Shown in pieces: positions 1 to 9,647 of a DNA stretch of 64,000 nucleotides. The DNA is from Microvirga sp. Mcv34 (GTDB taxonomy: Bacteria > Pseudomonadota > Alphaproteobacteria > Rhizobiales > Beijerinckiaceae): the NCBI RefSeq assembly GCF_024519725.1, contig NZ_JALJRK010000010.1:29742-93741 (forward strand), written 5' to 3'. The notes under the pieces are model-generated. The model made no database searches. It was not told where the DNA came from and saw only the letters and a program-made list of their open reading frames with translations. The translations under genes and the position numbers were made by a program. Each line of letters opens with the position of its first letter. Positions within the stretch are counted from its first letter, which is position 1.

Positions 1-2
1 CC

Positions 3-647
3 GGCCCAGCCGGCCCGATGGGCCCGCAGGGACCCGCCGGGCCTCCGGGCCCGCCCGGAACTGCGGAAGCCCAAGCCAACCCGGGAGGGCAGCCGGGACC
101 GGCCGGACCGATCGGACCTGAAGGCCCGGCGGGACCTCCCGGGCCGCAAGGCCCGCAGGGCTTGGCAGGCTACCAGGGACCACAGGGGCCGCAAGGGACG
201 CCGGGGCCGCGTGGCGAACCCGGACCGGCCGGACCGCCGGGACCCACAGGTCCTGCCGGCCCCATCGGCGCCGTGGGCCCTGCCGGCCCTCCGGGTCCGC
301 AGGGCATTGCCGGAGAGATCGGCCCCATCGGCCCCCCGGGTCCCGTTGGCCCCATCGGCCCGGCGGGCCTGACCGGTCCCGTCGGACCTCCCGGTCCGGC
401 CGGCCCGGAGGGAAAAGCGGGTCCCGAGGGCAAGGCAGGCCTCGCCGGCACGATCCTGAGGGTCTTCGTGCAGGAATGCGCGACACAGGGCCGATGCATG
501 GCGCGCTGCAACGAGGATGAATACCCGATCAGCGGCACCTGCAGCCGAGGCGACCGTTTCGACATGGATGAAGCCGGGGTCTACTGCTTCTCTACCGGAG
601 ACGGCTCGAAGGCCATGATCGCCCGGGCGATCTGCGCGAGGAAGTGA
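3..647 (+). CDS. collagen-like triple-helix repeat protein, 5' end outside the window
   Basis: The reading frame is open from the first bases of the window and already encodes Gly-Pro-Ala-Gly triplets before the first in-window ATG (position 18), so the N-terminus lies upstream. About 140 residues follow a Gly-X-Y pattern rich in GPP, GPQ and GPAGPI triplets, with one interruption ([12 protein letters not shown]) near the start. A C-terminal non-collagenous domain of about 65 residues has six cysteines and ends in an ICARK tail. Bacterial proteins of this kind are usually secreted or surface-exposed and form trimers; the cysteine-rich tail could be a trimerisation or capping domain (inference). 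It lies just upstream of two RTX proteins on the same strand, suggesting a surface/extracellular locus. No substrate or adhesion target can be read from the sequence. Confidence 0.85.
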   Translation, partial: GPAGPMGPQGPAGPPGPPGTAEAQANPGGQPGPAGPIGPEGPAGPPGPQGPQGLAGYQGPQGPQGTPGPRGEPGPAGPPGPTGPAGPIGAVGPAGPPGPQGIAGEIGPIGPPGPVGPIGPAGLTGPVGPPGPAGPEGKAGPEGKAGLAGTILRVFVQECATQGRCMARCNEDEYPISGTCSRGDRFDMDEAGVYCFSTGDGSKAMIARAICARK

Positions 648-901
648 CAGCGAGCGGGTCGCGCCTATGCGTCATCGCGCAAGGTGTGTCACGCGGCTCG
701 TGAGCGTCCGTCGAAACGGCTGGTTGAGGAGAAGCCGAGCGAGGCTATTGGAAACTTTCCTAGGAATCTTTCCGATCGAAAGCGGTAGCGCGCCCAGTAT
801 TTTCATAGACTTAGTTCCTATCAGAAGGAGTAACTCCAAAGAGAAAGGGAACGAATGCCTTCCGTATTACCTATCTGGTTAACAGGTGCAGGGAGACTTG
901 C
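648..901. other. intergenic region after collagen-like gene
   Basis: 254 bases with no supported gene. The second half is AT-richer and should carry the promoter of the small gene at 902. TCAGAAGGAGTAAC (about 820-835) looks like a ribosome-binding site but is followed by no plausible frame. Confidence 0.4.
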
Positions 902-1156
902 ATGACGCCCAACCAGATTGAACGTGTCGCGCAGGCGTTTTACGCTACCGAGCATCCGGGCGATTGGGACGATGCTCCAGAGGCTCTGCGGGAGGAGTTC
1001 AGGGACCTGGCGCGCATCGCGATCTCCCTCGCCGAGCAGCAGACCTCCCACCGCGGATCCTCTCTCATCGCCACCGAGGCCTTCGAGGCCGCCGGCAAAA
1101 CGGAACGCGCCGGGCAACGATGGCGAACCGCACGTGTGATGCCCCGTTCTCACTGA
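902..1156 (+). CDS. small hypothetical protein (84 aa)
   Basis: A short soluble protein beginning MTPNQIERVAQAFY. The start is supported by a purine-rich AGGGAGA about 6 bases upstream of the ATG. The N-terminal 50 residues look alpha-helical and acidic (DDAPEALREEFRDLARIAIS); the C-terminus turns basic (ERAGQRWRTARVMPRSH), and that part may be less conserved. I do not recognise a named family. Similar short acidic helical proteins of unknown role are common in Methylobacteriaceae accessory regions. It stands alone between the collagen-like gene and the RTX cluster. Other frames over the same bases lack a ribosome-binding site and are ignored. Confidence 0.5.
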   Translation: MTPNQIERVAQAFYATEHPGDWDDAPEALREEFRDLARIAISLAEQQTSHRGSSLIATEAFEAAGKTERAGQRWRTARVMPRSH

Positions 1157-1286
1157 ACGCGACTCGTTCCTGGTCAGGTTCTCCTTGCCCGTGCACACGA
1201 TGCGCCCTACTCAACTCCACTTGATGACGTGCTAAGATCGCCGCGCAATCGCGTCGTGAATCGACGGCTCACGCGAAGAAAGAGCG

Positions 1287-1460
1287 ATGACACAGGACCT
1301 GACGAAGACCCACCTCGACTGGCGCCAGCTGCCGCTGATCATCGTCACGGGACTGATCATCGGGGCGCTGTTCGGCCAGATCGGAGCGGCATTGGCGCAA
1401 TACGAGTACAGCAAAATCGACAACCTGAAGCTGCATAGGGCTGCGAAGAGAGCGGGGTAA
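1287..1460 (+). CDS. small single-pass membrane protein (57 aa)
   Basis: ATG at 1287 is preceded by GAAGAAAGAGCG, a good purine-rich ribosome-binding site. The product begins MTQDLTKTHLDWRQ and has one strong hydrophobic helix, LPLIIVTGLIIGALFGQIG (about residues 16-34), followed by a charged tail (YEYSKIDNLKLHRAAKRAG). An upstream in-frame start at 1229 adds basic residues without a visible binding site, so 1287 is preferred. This has the character of an inner-membrane microprotein. Function is unknown, and no neighbour clearly pairs with it; the next gene downstream encodes an RTX protein. Confidence 0.5.
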   Translation: MTQDLTKTHLDWRQLPLIIVTGLIIGALFGQIGAALAQYEYSKIDNLKLHRAAKRAG

Positions 1461-1606
1461 GGGCGAGCCTACGCCGCGTCGCATAACCCTCGAACCTCGT
1501 GAGCGATACCGCTGGGCCCAGAATCCAGTGACGTTAAGGCAGTTGCTGACTGGCGAAATCATTGCAACAAAATAACTAGACAGACCCCGAAGGGACTGAC
1601 TATAGG

Positions 1607-3430
1607 TTGCACATAAGAATATATCCCGTCTTATGGCCGCCCCTTCCTATGTCAGCTCGTTTTACCCCCCTGGTTTCATTCCCTCCCGGCACGTCTGGCG
1701 ATGATGTCTTCACCGCCACGGAGGATGACATCGAAGGCGGTGTTCTCGATGGGCTGGGCGGCAACGACACCCTGCAGTTGCTGGGCGGCGGTACGTTCGA
1801 TCTCACCAAGCTTCAGTCCATTTCCGGCATCGAGACGATCCAGGGCTCGGACGGGCACGACACGGTCATCCTGAATGCCGAACAGGCGGCGGGCGTCATC
1901 ACCTTCAATGGCGGCGCCAATCCGGCCTCGCACTGGGATGAGCTGCAACTGGTCGGCAGCGCGTTCGATTTCACGGGCAAGACCCTGATCGGGATCGACC
2001 GGATCTCCCTGCAGACCGACGGCGCCGTGCTGACCGTTGGGAATGCGGAGACAGCGCTCCTGGCCTCGGGAATCTCGAGCCAGAACGACAGGCTCGTGGC
2101 GGCAAGCGTCACGTTCACGGCCGCCGAGATCCGGCAGCTTCACCGGCAGGGCATCGACATGGTCGTAGACGCGGCGGGGACGCACATCAATCTGGCCCCG
2201 ATCACGGAGCACCTCGACGGCGACCGCTTCGAGGTCGAGGCCGGCGAGCGGGTGTTCGTGGATCACGATCGCGATGCTGCCCTGACCGAGGATGACGGGC
2301 TGCTCACCCTGCTGAAGGTGGAGGCGCCGGTCGGGCTCTCCGCGCCCGGCAAACTACGGATCGATCTCTCCGGCACGGTGGCCTTGGAGGGCGGCTATGC
2401 CTCCGGCAGCACCCTGCGGGTCGGCGGAACCGATATCGGGATGTTGTGGGACGCCTCTGACTCCGGCCTGAGCGTCATCTTCAACGCCAATGCGACCCCG
2501 GCCCGCGTGCAGGAGATCCTGCGCGCCCTGACCTACACCATGGCCGATCAAGTGCCGGAGACGAGCGTTCAGCAGCAGATCGTCATCACGCTGACGGACG
2601 AGGGCGGCCGGCGCTCGACCTCGACCGTGCGGATCGACCAGAGCGTGCTGGTCGAGCCGCCGCAACTGCTCCTCAGCCACGCGGCCGTGCCGGAACTGTC
2701 GCTCGGCGGCACGCTGGTCGGCCTGCTGACGGCCAGGGCGCCCGGTTTGAGCGGCTTCTCCTATCATCTTCTCGACAGCGCCGGAGGGCGCTTCGTTCTC
2801 GACGGCGACCGGCTGCTGGTCGCGGCCGGAGCCAAGCTCGACTTCGAGAGCCATCCCGCGCACGAGGTGAAGGTGCGGGCCACCGCCGCAGACGGCACGG
2901 TGATCGACCACAGCTTCACCATCGCGGTCGAGGACGTGTGGGACGAAACGCTCGTCTGGTCGGACGGCTCGGTCCTCGGCACTGACGGCAACGATACCCT
3001 GATCGGCACCCGCGGGCGCGACAAGCTCTCGGGTGGTCTCGGCGACGACGTGCTTTATGGCAAGCAGGGCCATGATAGCCTGACAGGCGGCGAAGGCAGG
3101 GACACCTTCGTATTCGACACCAAGCCCAGCGCGTCCACGAACGTGGACCGGATCACTGACTTCAATGGGCCCGACGACAGCATCTTCCTCGACAACGCCG
3201 TCTTCAAGGCGCTGGGGTCTAAGGGGTCGCTCACGAAGCCCGCAAAGCTCGGTTCGTCCAAGTTCTGGAAAGGCACGAAAGCGCACGATGGAAACGACCG
3301 GCTAATCTACAATCCGAAGAACGGCGTGCTGACCTATGATCCGGACGGCACCGGCAAGGCTGCTGCGGTGAAGATCGCCGTGCTATCGAAGAAGCTGGCG
3401 CTCGGCGCCAAAGACTTCTTCGTGATTTAG
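1607..3430 (+). CDS. RTX calcium-binding protein with cadherin-like domain, type I secreted
   Basis: This 607-residue protein has no N-terminal signal peptide. The first ~200 residues are a beta-rich region of the kind found in bacterial RTX adhesins. Residues ~225-350 form a repeat-like domain (DGLLTLLKVEAP, TDEGGRRSTSTV). Residues ~355-445 resemble a cadherin-like domain ending IAVEDVWDE. Two or three glycine-aspartate nonapeptides (GTDGNDTLIG, GGLGDDVLYG, GGEGRDTFVF) lie around residues 457-502. A serralysin-like tail follows (RITDFNGPDDSIFLDN), and the C-terminus is KDFFVI: an acidic residue followed by hydrophobic residues, as in many type I secretion signals. The family binds calcium in the extracellular space after export by an HlyB/HlyD/TolC-type system, none of which is encoded here. 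An alternative ATG at 1649 is possible; 1607 has a weak AGG upstream. Confidence 0.85.
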   Translation: MHIRIYPVLWPPLPMSARFTPLVSFPPGTSGDDVFTATEDDIEGGVLDGLGGNDTLQLLGGGTFDLTKLQSISGIETIQGSDGHDTVILNAEQAAGVITFNGGANPASHWDELQLVGSAFDFTGKTLIGIDRISLQTDGAVLTVGNAETALLASGISSQNDRLVAASVTFTAAEIRQLHRQGIDMVVDAAGTHINLAPITEHLDGDRFEVEAGERVFVDHDRDAALTEDDGLLTLLKVEAPVGLSAPGKLRIDLSGTVALEGGYASGSTLRVGGTDIGMLWDASDSGLSVIFNANATPARVQEILRALTYTMADQVPETSVQQQIVITLTDEGGRRSTSTVRIDQSVLVEPPQLLLSHAAVPELSLGGTLVGLLTARAPGLSGFSYHLLDSAGGRFVLDGDRLLVAAGAKLDFESHPAHEVKVRATAADGTVIDHSFTIAVEDVWDETLVWSDGSVLGTDGNDTLIGTRGRDKLSGGLGDDVLYGKQGHDSLTGGEGRDTFVFDTKPSASTNVDRITDFNGPDDSIFLDNAVFKALGSKGSLTKPAKLGSSKFWKGTKAHDGNDRLIYNPKNGVLTYDPDGTGKAAAVKIAVLSKKLALGAKDFFVI

Positions 3431-3436
3431 GAGGGC

Positions 3437-3850
3437 ATGAGCATGACGATTGCGACGACTTTCCGAACCGTTCTCGCGGTCCTCATCTGCACTCCCCTGA
3501 TTGCATTCGCGGGTGGGCTTGCGTTCGTCTTTTGGAACATTGGGTCTTGCAGCAATCTTCAGAAGATAGATTCCCAAGAAGACGCTCTTGAGTTCGGCAA
3601 GTATTGGCTGCGCCGGGATGAGCAATTTTGGCGCGTTGAAGGCGTTCAAACCCTAACAGACTTAGATTTACAGCTTGAAAAGGAAGGCTGCTGCGCAGTT
3701 CAGGCGATTGATCCATCGGAGAATGAGGGGCGTGCGTGGTCGACATCCTTGAGACTCGCCAAGCCGGGCGAGGGCATCGAACGGTACGAGGTTCGCTTCA
3801 CGCCATGCCGGTATAAGATTCTCACCAAGATCACGCGTGAGGAGCACTGA
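3437..3850 (+). CDS. membrane-anchored small protein, first of two tandem paralogs
   Basis: 137 residues, starting 6 bases after the RTX gene stop with GGAGG immediately upstream, so the two are almost certainly co-transcribed. One N-terminal hydrophobic segment (VLAVLICTPLIAFAGGLAFVFW, about residues 12-33) would anchor it or serve as a signal. The remainder should lie in the periplasm: DALEFGKYWLRRDEQFW, then a CC pair, AIDPSENEGR, and a late FTPCRYKI. The next gene shares all of these landmarks, including four cysteines. I know of no named family. The position, sandwiched between two RTX genes, suggests a role connected with them (folding, retention, immunity or export), but that is inference only. 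Confidence 0.7.
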   Translation: MSMTIATTFRTVLAVLICTPLIAFAGGLAFVFWNIGSCSNLQKIDSQEDALEFGKYWLRRDEQFWRVEGVQTLTDLDLQLEKEGCCAVQAIDPSENEGRAWSTSLRLAKPGEGIERYEVRFTPCRYKILTKITREEH

Positions 3851-3851
3851 C

Positions 3852-4256
3852 ATGCAAGTGTCCCCCACCCGTGTCGTCTTAGGGGTCACACTCGCGTCCT
3901 GGATTGCGCTACTCGCTTATGGCTGGTGGGTGATCACATGGCGACCTAGCCCCTGTGAAGACGGCGTGAAAATCGTCACAGAGGCCGATGCGCTTGAATT
4001 CGGCAAATATTTCCTCCGTCACGATGCCTGGTTTTGGAGAGACACGTTCCAATCCGTTCAGGACCTGGATCGGGAACTGCGGAAGGAGAAATGCTGCTCG
4101 GTTCAGCGCATCGATCCTCAAGCCAATGAAGGCAGAGAGTGGAATGTCGCCCTGAGGTTCACGTCTCCCAGAGGGGACTACGACTACGGGTATAGCGTCC
4201 AGTTCACCTCCTGCCGATACGACATCGTTACCGATCATTGGACCGAACGGCGCTGA
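3852..4256 (+). CDS. membrane-anchored small protein, second of two tandem paralogs
   Basis: 134 residues. The ATG at 3852 lies one base past the preceding stop and has GGAG 7 bases upstream; a GTG at 3837 is in frame but less likely. It carries an N-terminal membrane helix (VVLGVTLASWIALLAYGWWV). A soluble part repeats the architecture of its neighbour: DALEFGKYFLRHDAWFW, a CC pair followed by SVQRIDPQANEGREW, and a late FTSCRYDIV. The spacing of the four cysteines is conserved, so disulfides in an oxidising compartment are plausible. Divergence between the copies is large, so the duplication is not recent. The giant RTX gene begins 106 bases downstream. Function unknown. Confidence 0.7.
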   Translation: MQVSPTRVVLGVTLASWIALLAYGWWVITWRPSPCEDGVKIVTEADALEFGKYFLRHDAWFWRDTFQSVQDLDRELRKEKCCSVQRIDPQANEGREWNVALRFTSPRGDYDYGYSVQFTSCRYDIVTDHWTERR

Positions 4257-4362
4257 ACTGAAAGCTTATTCAGAGCAATCATCATCAAGATCAAAGGCAC
4301 AGCTGGAGCAAACAGCTTACTGACTAGCTTTTGCGCAGCATTCTCATCTATCGGGGGCTGAC

Positions 4363-7300
4363 ATGCAGGATCATATCAAGACGCTGAATGCAGGATGGCT
4401 TAGCATCGAGCAACTAGAACGTGATGCGCTTAGCGGTAAGATTCCCCATTATCAGATCGATGTGGACTGGTTTATGGAGCAGGGCCCTGGCAAGTATTTC
4501 GATCCAACGAAGATCCCAGCTCTGCAAGACTTACTTAGTGGCAAGATCGCTCTTGATCCGGGTGTCTACGATCTTGTTTCGAAAGATCGGGATAACAAGG
4601 ATGCTATCTTCTATACAGATGATGGAAATCCCAATGACAAGAGTCGTATCACGGCAGTCTTGAGCAATTACAAGACGGACGTGTGGAGTCCTGACCACTT
4701 TCTTCGGTCTTGGGTATTTGGCTCAAGCCCATTCGCCATTAGCGGCGGCAAGGTTCACGTTGACAAGAATGGCAACATCGAAATTCGCGACCTTCAGATC
4801 AAGCCCCGGGATGACAGCTTTGATCATGAACTAACGGGTAAGGTGCCCTATGTCGCAGCGACAAATGCCGTGTGGCATCTCTTAAATGATCCATTTCTGA
4901 AAGCTAAAGATGTAAAGCTAGATTTCACTTACGGCGGCAAGACATATAGCAAGGTCACTAAGGAGAATTTCGAATCGCTACGCCCCAAGATTCAAGAGGA
5001 TAATTTTTTAAAGGCACTGTCGATTGTTGCGTTCAAAGGTGTGGTCTGGGCAACTGTTGCTATTGCGGAGAGCTTGAAAGAAATCTTCGAGGCCGCAAAG
5101 ATTGCTGCAGCCGAAACTGCCAATCCCGCAGGCCCTGTCTCAGGCCAGTCTGGCAACAATCTTCCTGACAGCCCAGCCAATACATCGGTTGACGGCGCCT
5201 CAAGTGGATCAGAGCGAGACAGCGGCGAGCCGGGCGAAGGCTATGATAAAAATCCCCAGGACGGGACTTCTACCGGAAACGGCCATCATGGTAATGGCAC
5301 CAGCATCGGATCTGGCATACCTGGAGTTGTTGGCACAGGGACTGGTTATGGCGATAACGGCAATGTTGATGATGCTTTGGGGAATGTCGAAGGTGAGCGC
5401 AAGCACGAGGATACTCCGCTATCATTCTCCGTACATGTAGGACCGTCTCAGTCTGAATATCCTCCAATATTCGTCGATCTCGATGGCGACGGCATCGAGA
5501 TCGTCCCACTGCACAAATCCTCTGCGTTCTTCGATCTTACTGGACACGGTAAACTCAGACGCACCGCTTGGGTTGGTGGCGGCGATGGCGTGTTGGTCAT
5601 CGATCTAGGCCCCAACGGCAGTTTCAAACCGGATGGCGTGATCGACCAAGCTGCTGAATTCGTGTTCTGGCACTGGGATAGAAGTCAGAAGACCGATCTT
5701 GAGGCGTTGCGGAAGCGATTTGATACCAACCAGGATGGCCTTCTCTCAAAGGCCGATGAGGCCTTCCGCTTTTTCCGGATTTGGATCGATGGGAACAGCA
5801 ATGCCGTTACTGAGCCTGGTGAACTCAAGACGCTCGATGAAATCGGCATGACCTCTATTCCGCTCACGACGGATGGCAAGACCCGGCGATACACCGATGG
5901 ATCGCGCAGTGTCGGCAAGGCGGTGTTTAAACTTACAAACGGCAAGAAGGTGGCAATTGCCGATATGATCCTCAAAGCAGGACAGAATGATGCTTCTATC
6001 GTGAAAAGTAAGAGCGACATCGATATTGATCTCGGGGATGGCACGAAATACAAAATCTTCAAAGGTAAAGGTGAGCGCAGTCGTGCCTTAAAGCTCGGCC
6101 AATCCGGCTATGGCGCTGCTCTACTCACAAATAAAGCTGGGAAGACCCTGAGTGCAACCTACGATGCGAAGGGCAAGATTTCCGCCCTTTTCACTAAAAC
6201 TGCAAAGGGAAAGGTCATCTCATACGAAGGTTGGGTCAAAGGCATTCACCTTACGCTGAAGTTCGATGCCAAGGAGAAACTGGTCCACCAGCACATCACG
6301 GGTAACCAAGAGAATAATACCCTCCTGGGATCAGATGAAGAAACCGTTTTGGAGGGGCTAGACGGCAACGACGCATTATATGGCGGCGCGGGCGCGGACA
6401 CGTTGAAGGGCGGCAAGGGCGACGACCAGCTCAATGGCGATGAGGGTGACGACCTGCTCGAAGGAGAGGCCGGCGACGACACCCTCAAAGGAGGCGACGG
6501 AGCCGATACGCTTTATGGCGGCGACGGTTACGACGATCTCTATGGCGGCGCTGGCAGCGACCTGCTGTTCGGGGACGAAGGCCGCGATTATCTGGACGGC
6601 GAAGCCGGTGACGACACCCTGCGCGGCGGTGGCGGAATCGATGAGCTCCATGGCGGCGCGGGCAACGACCGGCTCGAAGGCGAGGACGGCGACGACCTGC
6701 TCTTCGGGGACGAGGGCGACGATAGCCTGGATGGTGGCTTGGGCCGCGACGAACTTCAGGGCGGGGCGGGCAAGGACACCCTGGACGGGGGGGCCGACCG
6801 TGACTGGCTCGTCGGCGGCGACGGCGCGGACCTTCTCCTGGGTGGCGACGGCGACGACAAGCTGATCGGCGGGGCCGATGACGACCACCTCAAGGGCGGC
6901 GCGGATCGCGACACCCTCGAAGGCGGCACCGGCCATGATACGCTGGAGGGCGGCACGGGCGATGACCGCCTGCGCGGCGAGGCCGATGACGACGTGCTGC
7001 ATGGTGAGGACGGCGACGACGATCTCAATGGCGGCGCCGGGAACGATCTTCTGTATGGCGGATCCGGTAACGATGCGCTGATCGGTGAATCCGGCAACGA
7101 TACGCTCTATGGCGGAACCGGCGACGATGCGCTCGTGGGTGAAGCCGGCGACGACCGGCTCTACGGCAACACGGGCCGCGACATGCTCAAGGGCGGCGCC
7201 GGGCACGACCTTCTGTCCGGCGATGCCGGAGCCGATGACCTCTACGGCGGCGCGGGCAACGACACGCTGCTCGGCGGCTCCGAGGACGACCTGCTCTATG

Positions 7301-9591
7301 GCGACGAGGACAATGACAGCCTCGACGGCGGTTTGGGCGACGACAAGCTGTGGGGTGGAATTGGTGACGACACCTTGCTCGGGGGTGACGGACACGACGT
7401 GCTCACCGGAGACGCCGGTGCCGACAGTCTCGACGGCGGCCTCGGCGACGATAAGCTCTCGGGCGGGGCCGGCAACGACACCCTAGTCGGCGGCGGCGGA
7501 GCCGATCAACTTTTCGGCGGTGAAGGCAACGATATATTGATTGGAGGACCGGATACGGACTATATCGATGGCGGTTCCGGCACCGACACGATCGTGCTCA
7601 CCGGCAACCGCACCGATTACCTGATCCGCTTCAACACCGCGATCGGGCGGTACTCCATCGTCGATCTGCGCGCCGGCTCGCCGGATGGGACCGACCTTGC
7701 CGATATCGAGATCTTCCGCTTCGCCGATGGCGATCTCAGCATTGCGGAGTTGAATTACATCACCGCGGCCGATGCCGCGATGGCCTATGACGTGGAGAAC
7801 AGCGACGGCTCCAAGAGCCGTCTCGGCTGGCGCCCGTCCGCCGACGATCCCTCGATCATCGAGACTTATGTCCAGCGTCGCAACATCGCGGGCGACCTGA
7901 TGAGCGAGACGGTGTTCCATCCGGATGGAACGCGTCTCGCCAAGGCCTGGGATCTCACCGGCCTGCTGGTGTGGTCATCCTATGTGCAGACCTACGATGC
8001 GCAGGCCAATCTGATCAGCCAGGTCGACACGAACCGCAACGGCACCGTCACGAAGTGGGAGTTCGACCCAGAAGCGATCGATCAGTACAATTGGGTGAAC
8101 CGCGCGAGCACTTACGACAGTCTTGCCGATTATCAGGCTGGGATCGCCTCGCGGCAGTTCGAGACCATCGATGACGGCGAACTCGGGCCGGTGGACTTCA
8201 TCGAGCGCTTGACCGACCGCGCCGGACAGACTTGGGACACCAAGCTCAAGGAGCTCAACGCGGCCCAGCAGGTGCTCATCGAGACCATTGTGAACGATGA
8301 CGGCTCCAGCGTCGTCAGGGGCTCGGATTACAGCCAGGACGGCTACAATTACCGCGACGGCGTGAACGCCGCGCAAGTAGCCGGCGAGGAATGGGTCTCC
8401 TTCGAGGAGCGTCGGGACACCGGCAACAACAAGTATTGGGAAATCTACAAATTCTACGGCGCTACGGTGCAACAGGAACGCATCGTCGAGCGGGAATGGG
8501 ACTTCAACGGGCAGCCGTGGACGCGCACCGAACTGACCAGGGATGGCCTGTTCAGGGAGATCCAGCAAAAGTTCTGGTTCGACAATGGCACGCATTCCAT
8601 CAAGGATTGGAACTGGTCCAGCCAGGGATGGGAGTGGTGCGAAACGCTCTACAACGGCAGCACCAAGCTGACGGAATGGGAGCAATATGCAGGAGACGCG
8701 CATGTCTACCGAGAGTTCAGCGGTGGAGCCGCCTCCTCTACGTACGAGGTCCGCACCGATTTCTTTGGTACGATGTATTACCAGCACACTGTCGTCGGCA
8801 ACACCAAGACGGTGCACGAGTGGAGTCTTGCGGAGGCGCCCTCATGGCTGGAGCGGATCACCGTCAAGATCAGTGATTTGACCGACCGGATCGAGACGAC
8901 CTATGCCGATCGCAAGGTGGTCGAGATCTTCGATCGCACCGGTTCCGAGAGCTGGACCCGGCATGTGGAGGTGTGGCACGGCGCCAATAAGCTTGAGGAC
9001 AAGTACTACCATGGCGAAACACTCATCAAGGAATTTGGCTGGGATTTCAGCGGAGCATCCTGGGACCATTTCGAGAAACGCTATCACGATGGCGATGAGG
9101 TCTATCACAAGCGTGTCAATGACGATGACACCTACACGATCGACAGGCTCGACTACGAGGGCCAGAACTGGGACACGATCTCGATCAGGGGCAAGATCAT
9201 CAATGGAGTGGAGAAGTTTTCCTGGAAGTCGACGCTCTATGACAGCAGCCTACGCATCATCGAGGAGAAGGATCTCGGCAATCAAGCCTGGGACACCAAG
9301 ATCTGGAAATCGCGCGAGTATGGCGGCGTGCGGCTCAACTTTGTTGAAGGGATAACCTTCGATGCGGCGCGGATAGAAGAGGGCCGAACCTACAAGGTAT
9401 TTCTCCACTTTCTCGATCGCCCTGGAGTCATGAACTGGGATGGAGTAGGTATCTACGCTCTGGCCGTGGATCAGACTGGAAACTGGGATGGCTGGATCCT
9501 CTATGATTTAGGCAATTCCAGTCCCGGCACCATCGCTGAGATGTACGTTCAAAGACTTAAAGATTGGGATGGTTTGGCTTTCCTATTCTAA
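4363..9591 (+). CDS. giant RTX repeat protein (1742 aa), FrpC-like calcium-binding module
   Basis: There is no signal peptide. Residues ~1-230 are a domain of unknown type, and ~230-360 are a low-complexity Gly/Ser/Asn linker. Residues ~366-505 ([64 protein letters not shown]) resemble the EF-hand-like calcium module of FrpC-type exoproteins. Residues ~660-1075 are an unbroken run of more than 40 GGxGxDxLxG nonapeptides, the RTX beta-roll. Residues ~1080-1660 are a Trp-rich, YD-like repeated region ([40 protein letters not shown]). The protein ends DWDGLAFLF, compatible with a type I secretion signal. The N-terminal third uses more AT-rich codons than the repeat region, suggesting a composite origin. 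Probably an extracellular adhesin or toxin-like protein; no catalytic domain is recognised. No transporter genes are in the window. Confidence 0.85.
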   Translation: MQDHIKTLNAGWLSIEQLERDALSGKIPHYQIDVDWFMEQGPGKYFDPTKIPALQDLLSGKIALDPGVYDLVSKDRDNKDAIFYTDDGNPNDKSRITAVLSNYKTDVWSPDHFLRSWVFGSSPFAISGGKVHVDKNGNIEIRDLQIKPRDDSFDHELTGKVPYVAATNAVWHLLNDPFLKAKDVKLDFTYGGKTYSKVTKENFESLRPKIQEDNFLKALSIVAFKGVVWATVAIAESLKEIFEAAKIAAAETANPAGPVSGQSGNNLPDSPANTSVDGASSGSERDSGEPGEGYDKNPQDGTSTGNGHHGNGTSIGSGIPGVVGTGTGYGDNGNVDDALGNVEGERKHEDTPLSFSVHVGPSQSEYPPIFVDLDGDGIEIVPLHKSSAFFDLTGHGKLRRTAWVGGGDGVLVIDLGPNGSFKPDGVIDQAAEFVFWHWDRSQKTDLEALRKRFDTNQDGLLSKADEAFRFFRIWIDGNSNAVTEPGELKTLDEIGMTSIPLTTDGKTRRYTDGSRSVGKAVFKLTNGKKVAIADMILKAGQNDASIVKSKSDIDIDLGDGTKYKIFKGKGERSRALKLGQSGYGAALLTNKAGKTLSATYDAKGKISALFTKTAKGKVISYEGWVKGIHLTLKFDAKEKLVHQHITGNQENNTLLGSDEETVLEGLDGNDALYGGAGADTLKGGKGDDQLNGDEGDDLLEGEAGDDTLKGGDGADTLYGGDGYDDLYGGAGSDLLFGDEGRDYLDGEAGDDTLRGGGGIDELHGGAGNDRLEGEDGDDLLFGDEGDDSLDGGLGRDELQGGAGKDTLDGGADRDWLVGGDGADLLLGGDGDDKLIGGADDDHLKGGADRDTLEGGTGHDTLEGGTGDDRLRGEADDDVLHGEDGDDDLNGGAGNDLLYGGSGNDALIGESGNDTLYGGTGDDALVGEAGDDRLYGNTGRDMLKGGAGHDLLSGDAGADDLYGGAGNDTLLGGSEDDLLYGDEDNDSLDGGLGDDKLWGGIGDDTLLGGDGHDVLTGDAGADSLDGGLGDDKLSGGAGNDTLVGGGGADQLFGGEGNDILIGGPDTDYIDGGSGTDTIVLTGNRTDYLIRFNTAIGRYSIVDLRAGSPDGTDLADIEIFRFADGDLSIAELNYITAADAAMAYDVENSDGSKSRLGWRPSADDPSIIETYVQRRNIAGDLMSETVFHPDGTRLAKAWDLTGLLVWSSYVQTYDAQANLISQVDTNRNGTVTKWEFDPEAIDQYNWVNRASTYDSLADYQAGIASRQFETIDDGELGPVDFIERLTDRAGQTWDTKLKELNAAQQVLIETIVNDDGSSVVRGSDYSQDGYNYRDGVNAAQVAGEEWVSFEERRDTGNNKYWEIYKFYGATVQQERIVEREWDFNGQPWTRTELTRDGLFREIQQKFWFDNGTHSIKDWNWSSQGWEWCETLYNGSTKLTEWEQYAGDAHVYREFSGGAASSTYEVRTDFFGTMYYQHTVVGNTKTVHEWSLAEAPSWLERITVKISDLTDRIETTYADRKVVEIFDRTGSESWTRHVEVWHGANKLEDKYYHGETLIKEFGWDFSGASWDHFEKRYHDGDEVYHKRVNDDDTYTIDRLDYEGQNWDTISIRGKIINGVEKFSWKSTLYDSSLRIIEEKDLGNQAWDTKIWKSREYGGVRLNFVEGITFDAARIEEGRTYKVFLHFLDRPGVMNWDGVGIYALAVDQTGNWDGWILYDLGNSSPGTIAEMYVQRLKDWDGLAFLF

Positions 9592-9628
9592 CCTGAAGAA
9601 CATCGGAATATCCGACAAGAGCAGCTAC

Positions 9629-9646
9629 GTGCGGCGATAGCCGCAC
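9629..9646. terminator. short hairpin between convergent RTX and dnaE2 genes
   Basis: GTGCGGC-GATA-GCCGCAC forms a 7-bp stem with a 4-base loop in the gap between the convergent RTX and dnaE2 genes. No U-tract follows on either strand, so it is at best a weak or Rho-assisted terminator. Confidence 0.35.
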
Positions 9647-9647
9647 A

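Noticed and set aside
667..882. 71-residue frame after the collagen-like gene
   Set aside because: Arg-rich composition, no ribosome-binding site, no similarity; it looks like noncoding sequence.
6376..7395. 339-residue open frame on the minus strand in the RTX array
   Set aside because: Its repeated Val/Ala pattern is just the reverse of the GGxGxD repeats.
6350..7590. DNA repeats in the giant RTX gene as a mobile or satellite repeat
   Set aside because: The periodicity is explained by the coding of GGxGxDxLxG nonapeptides.
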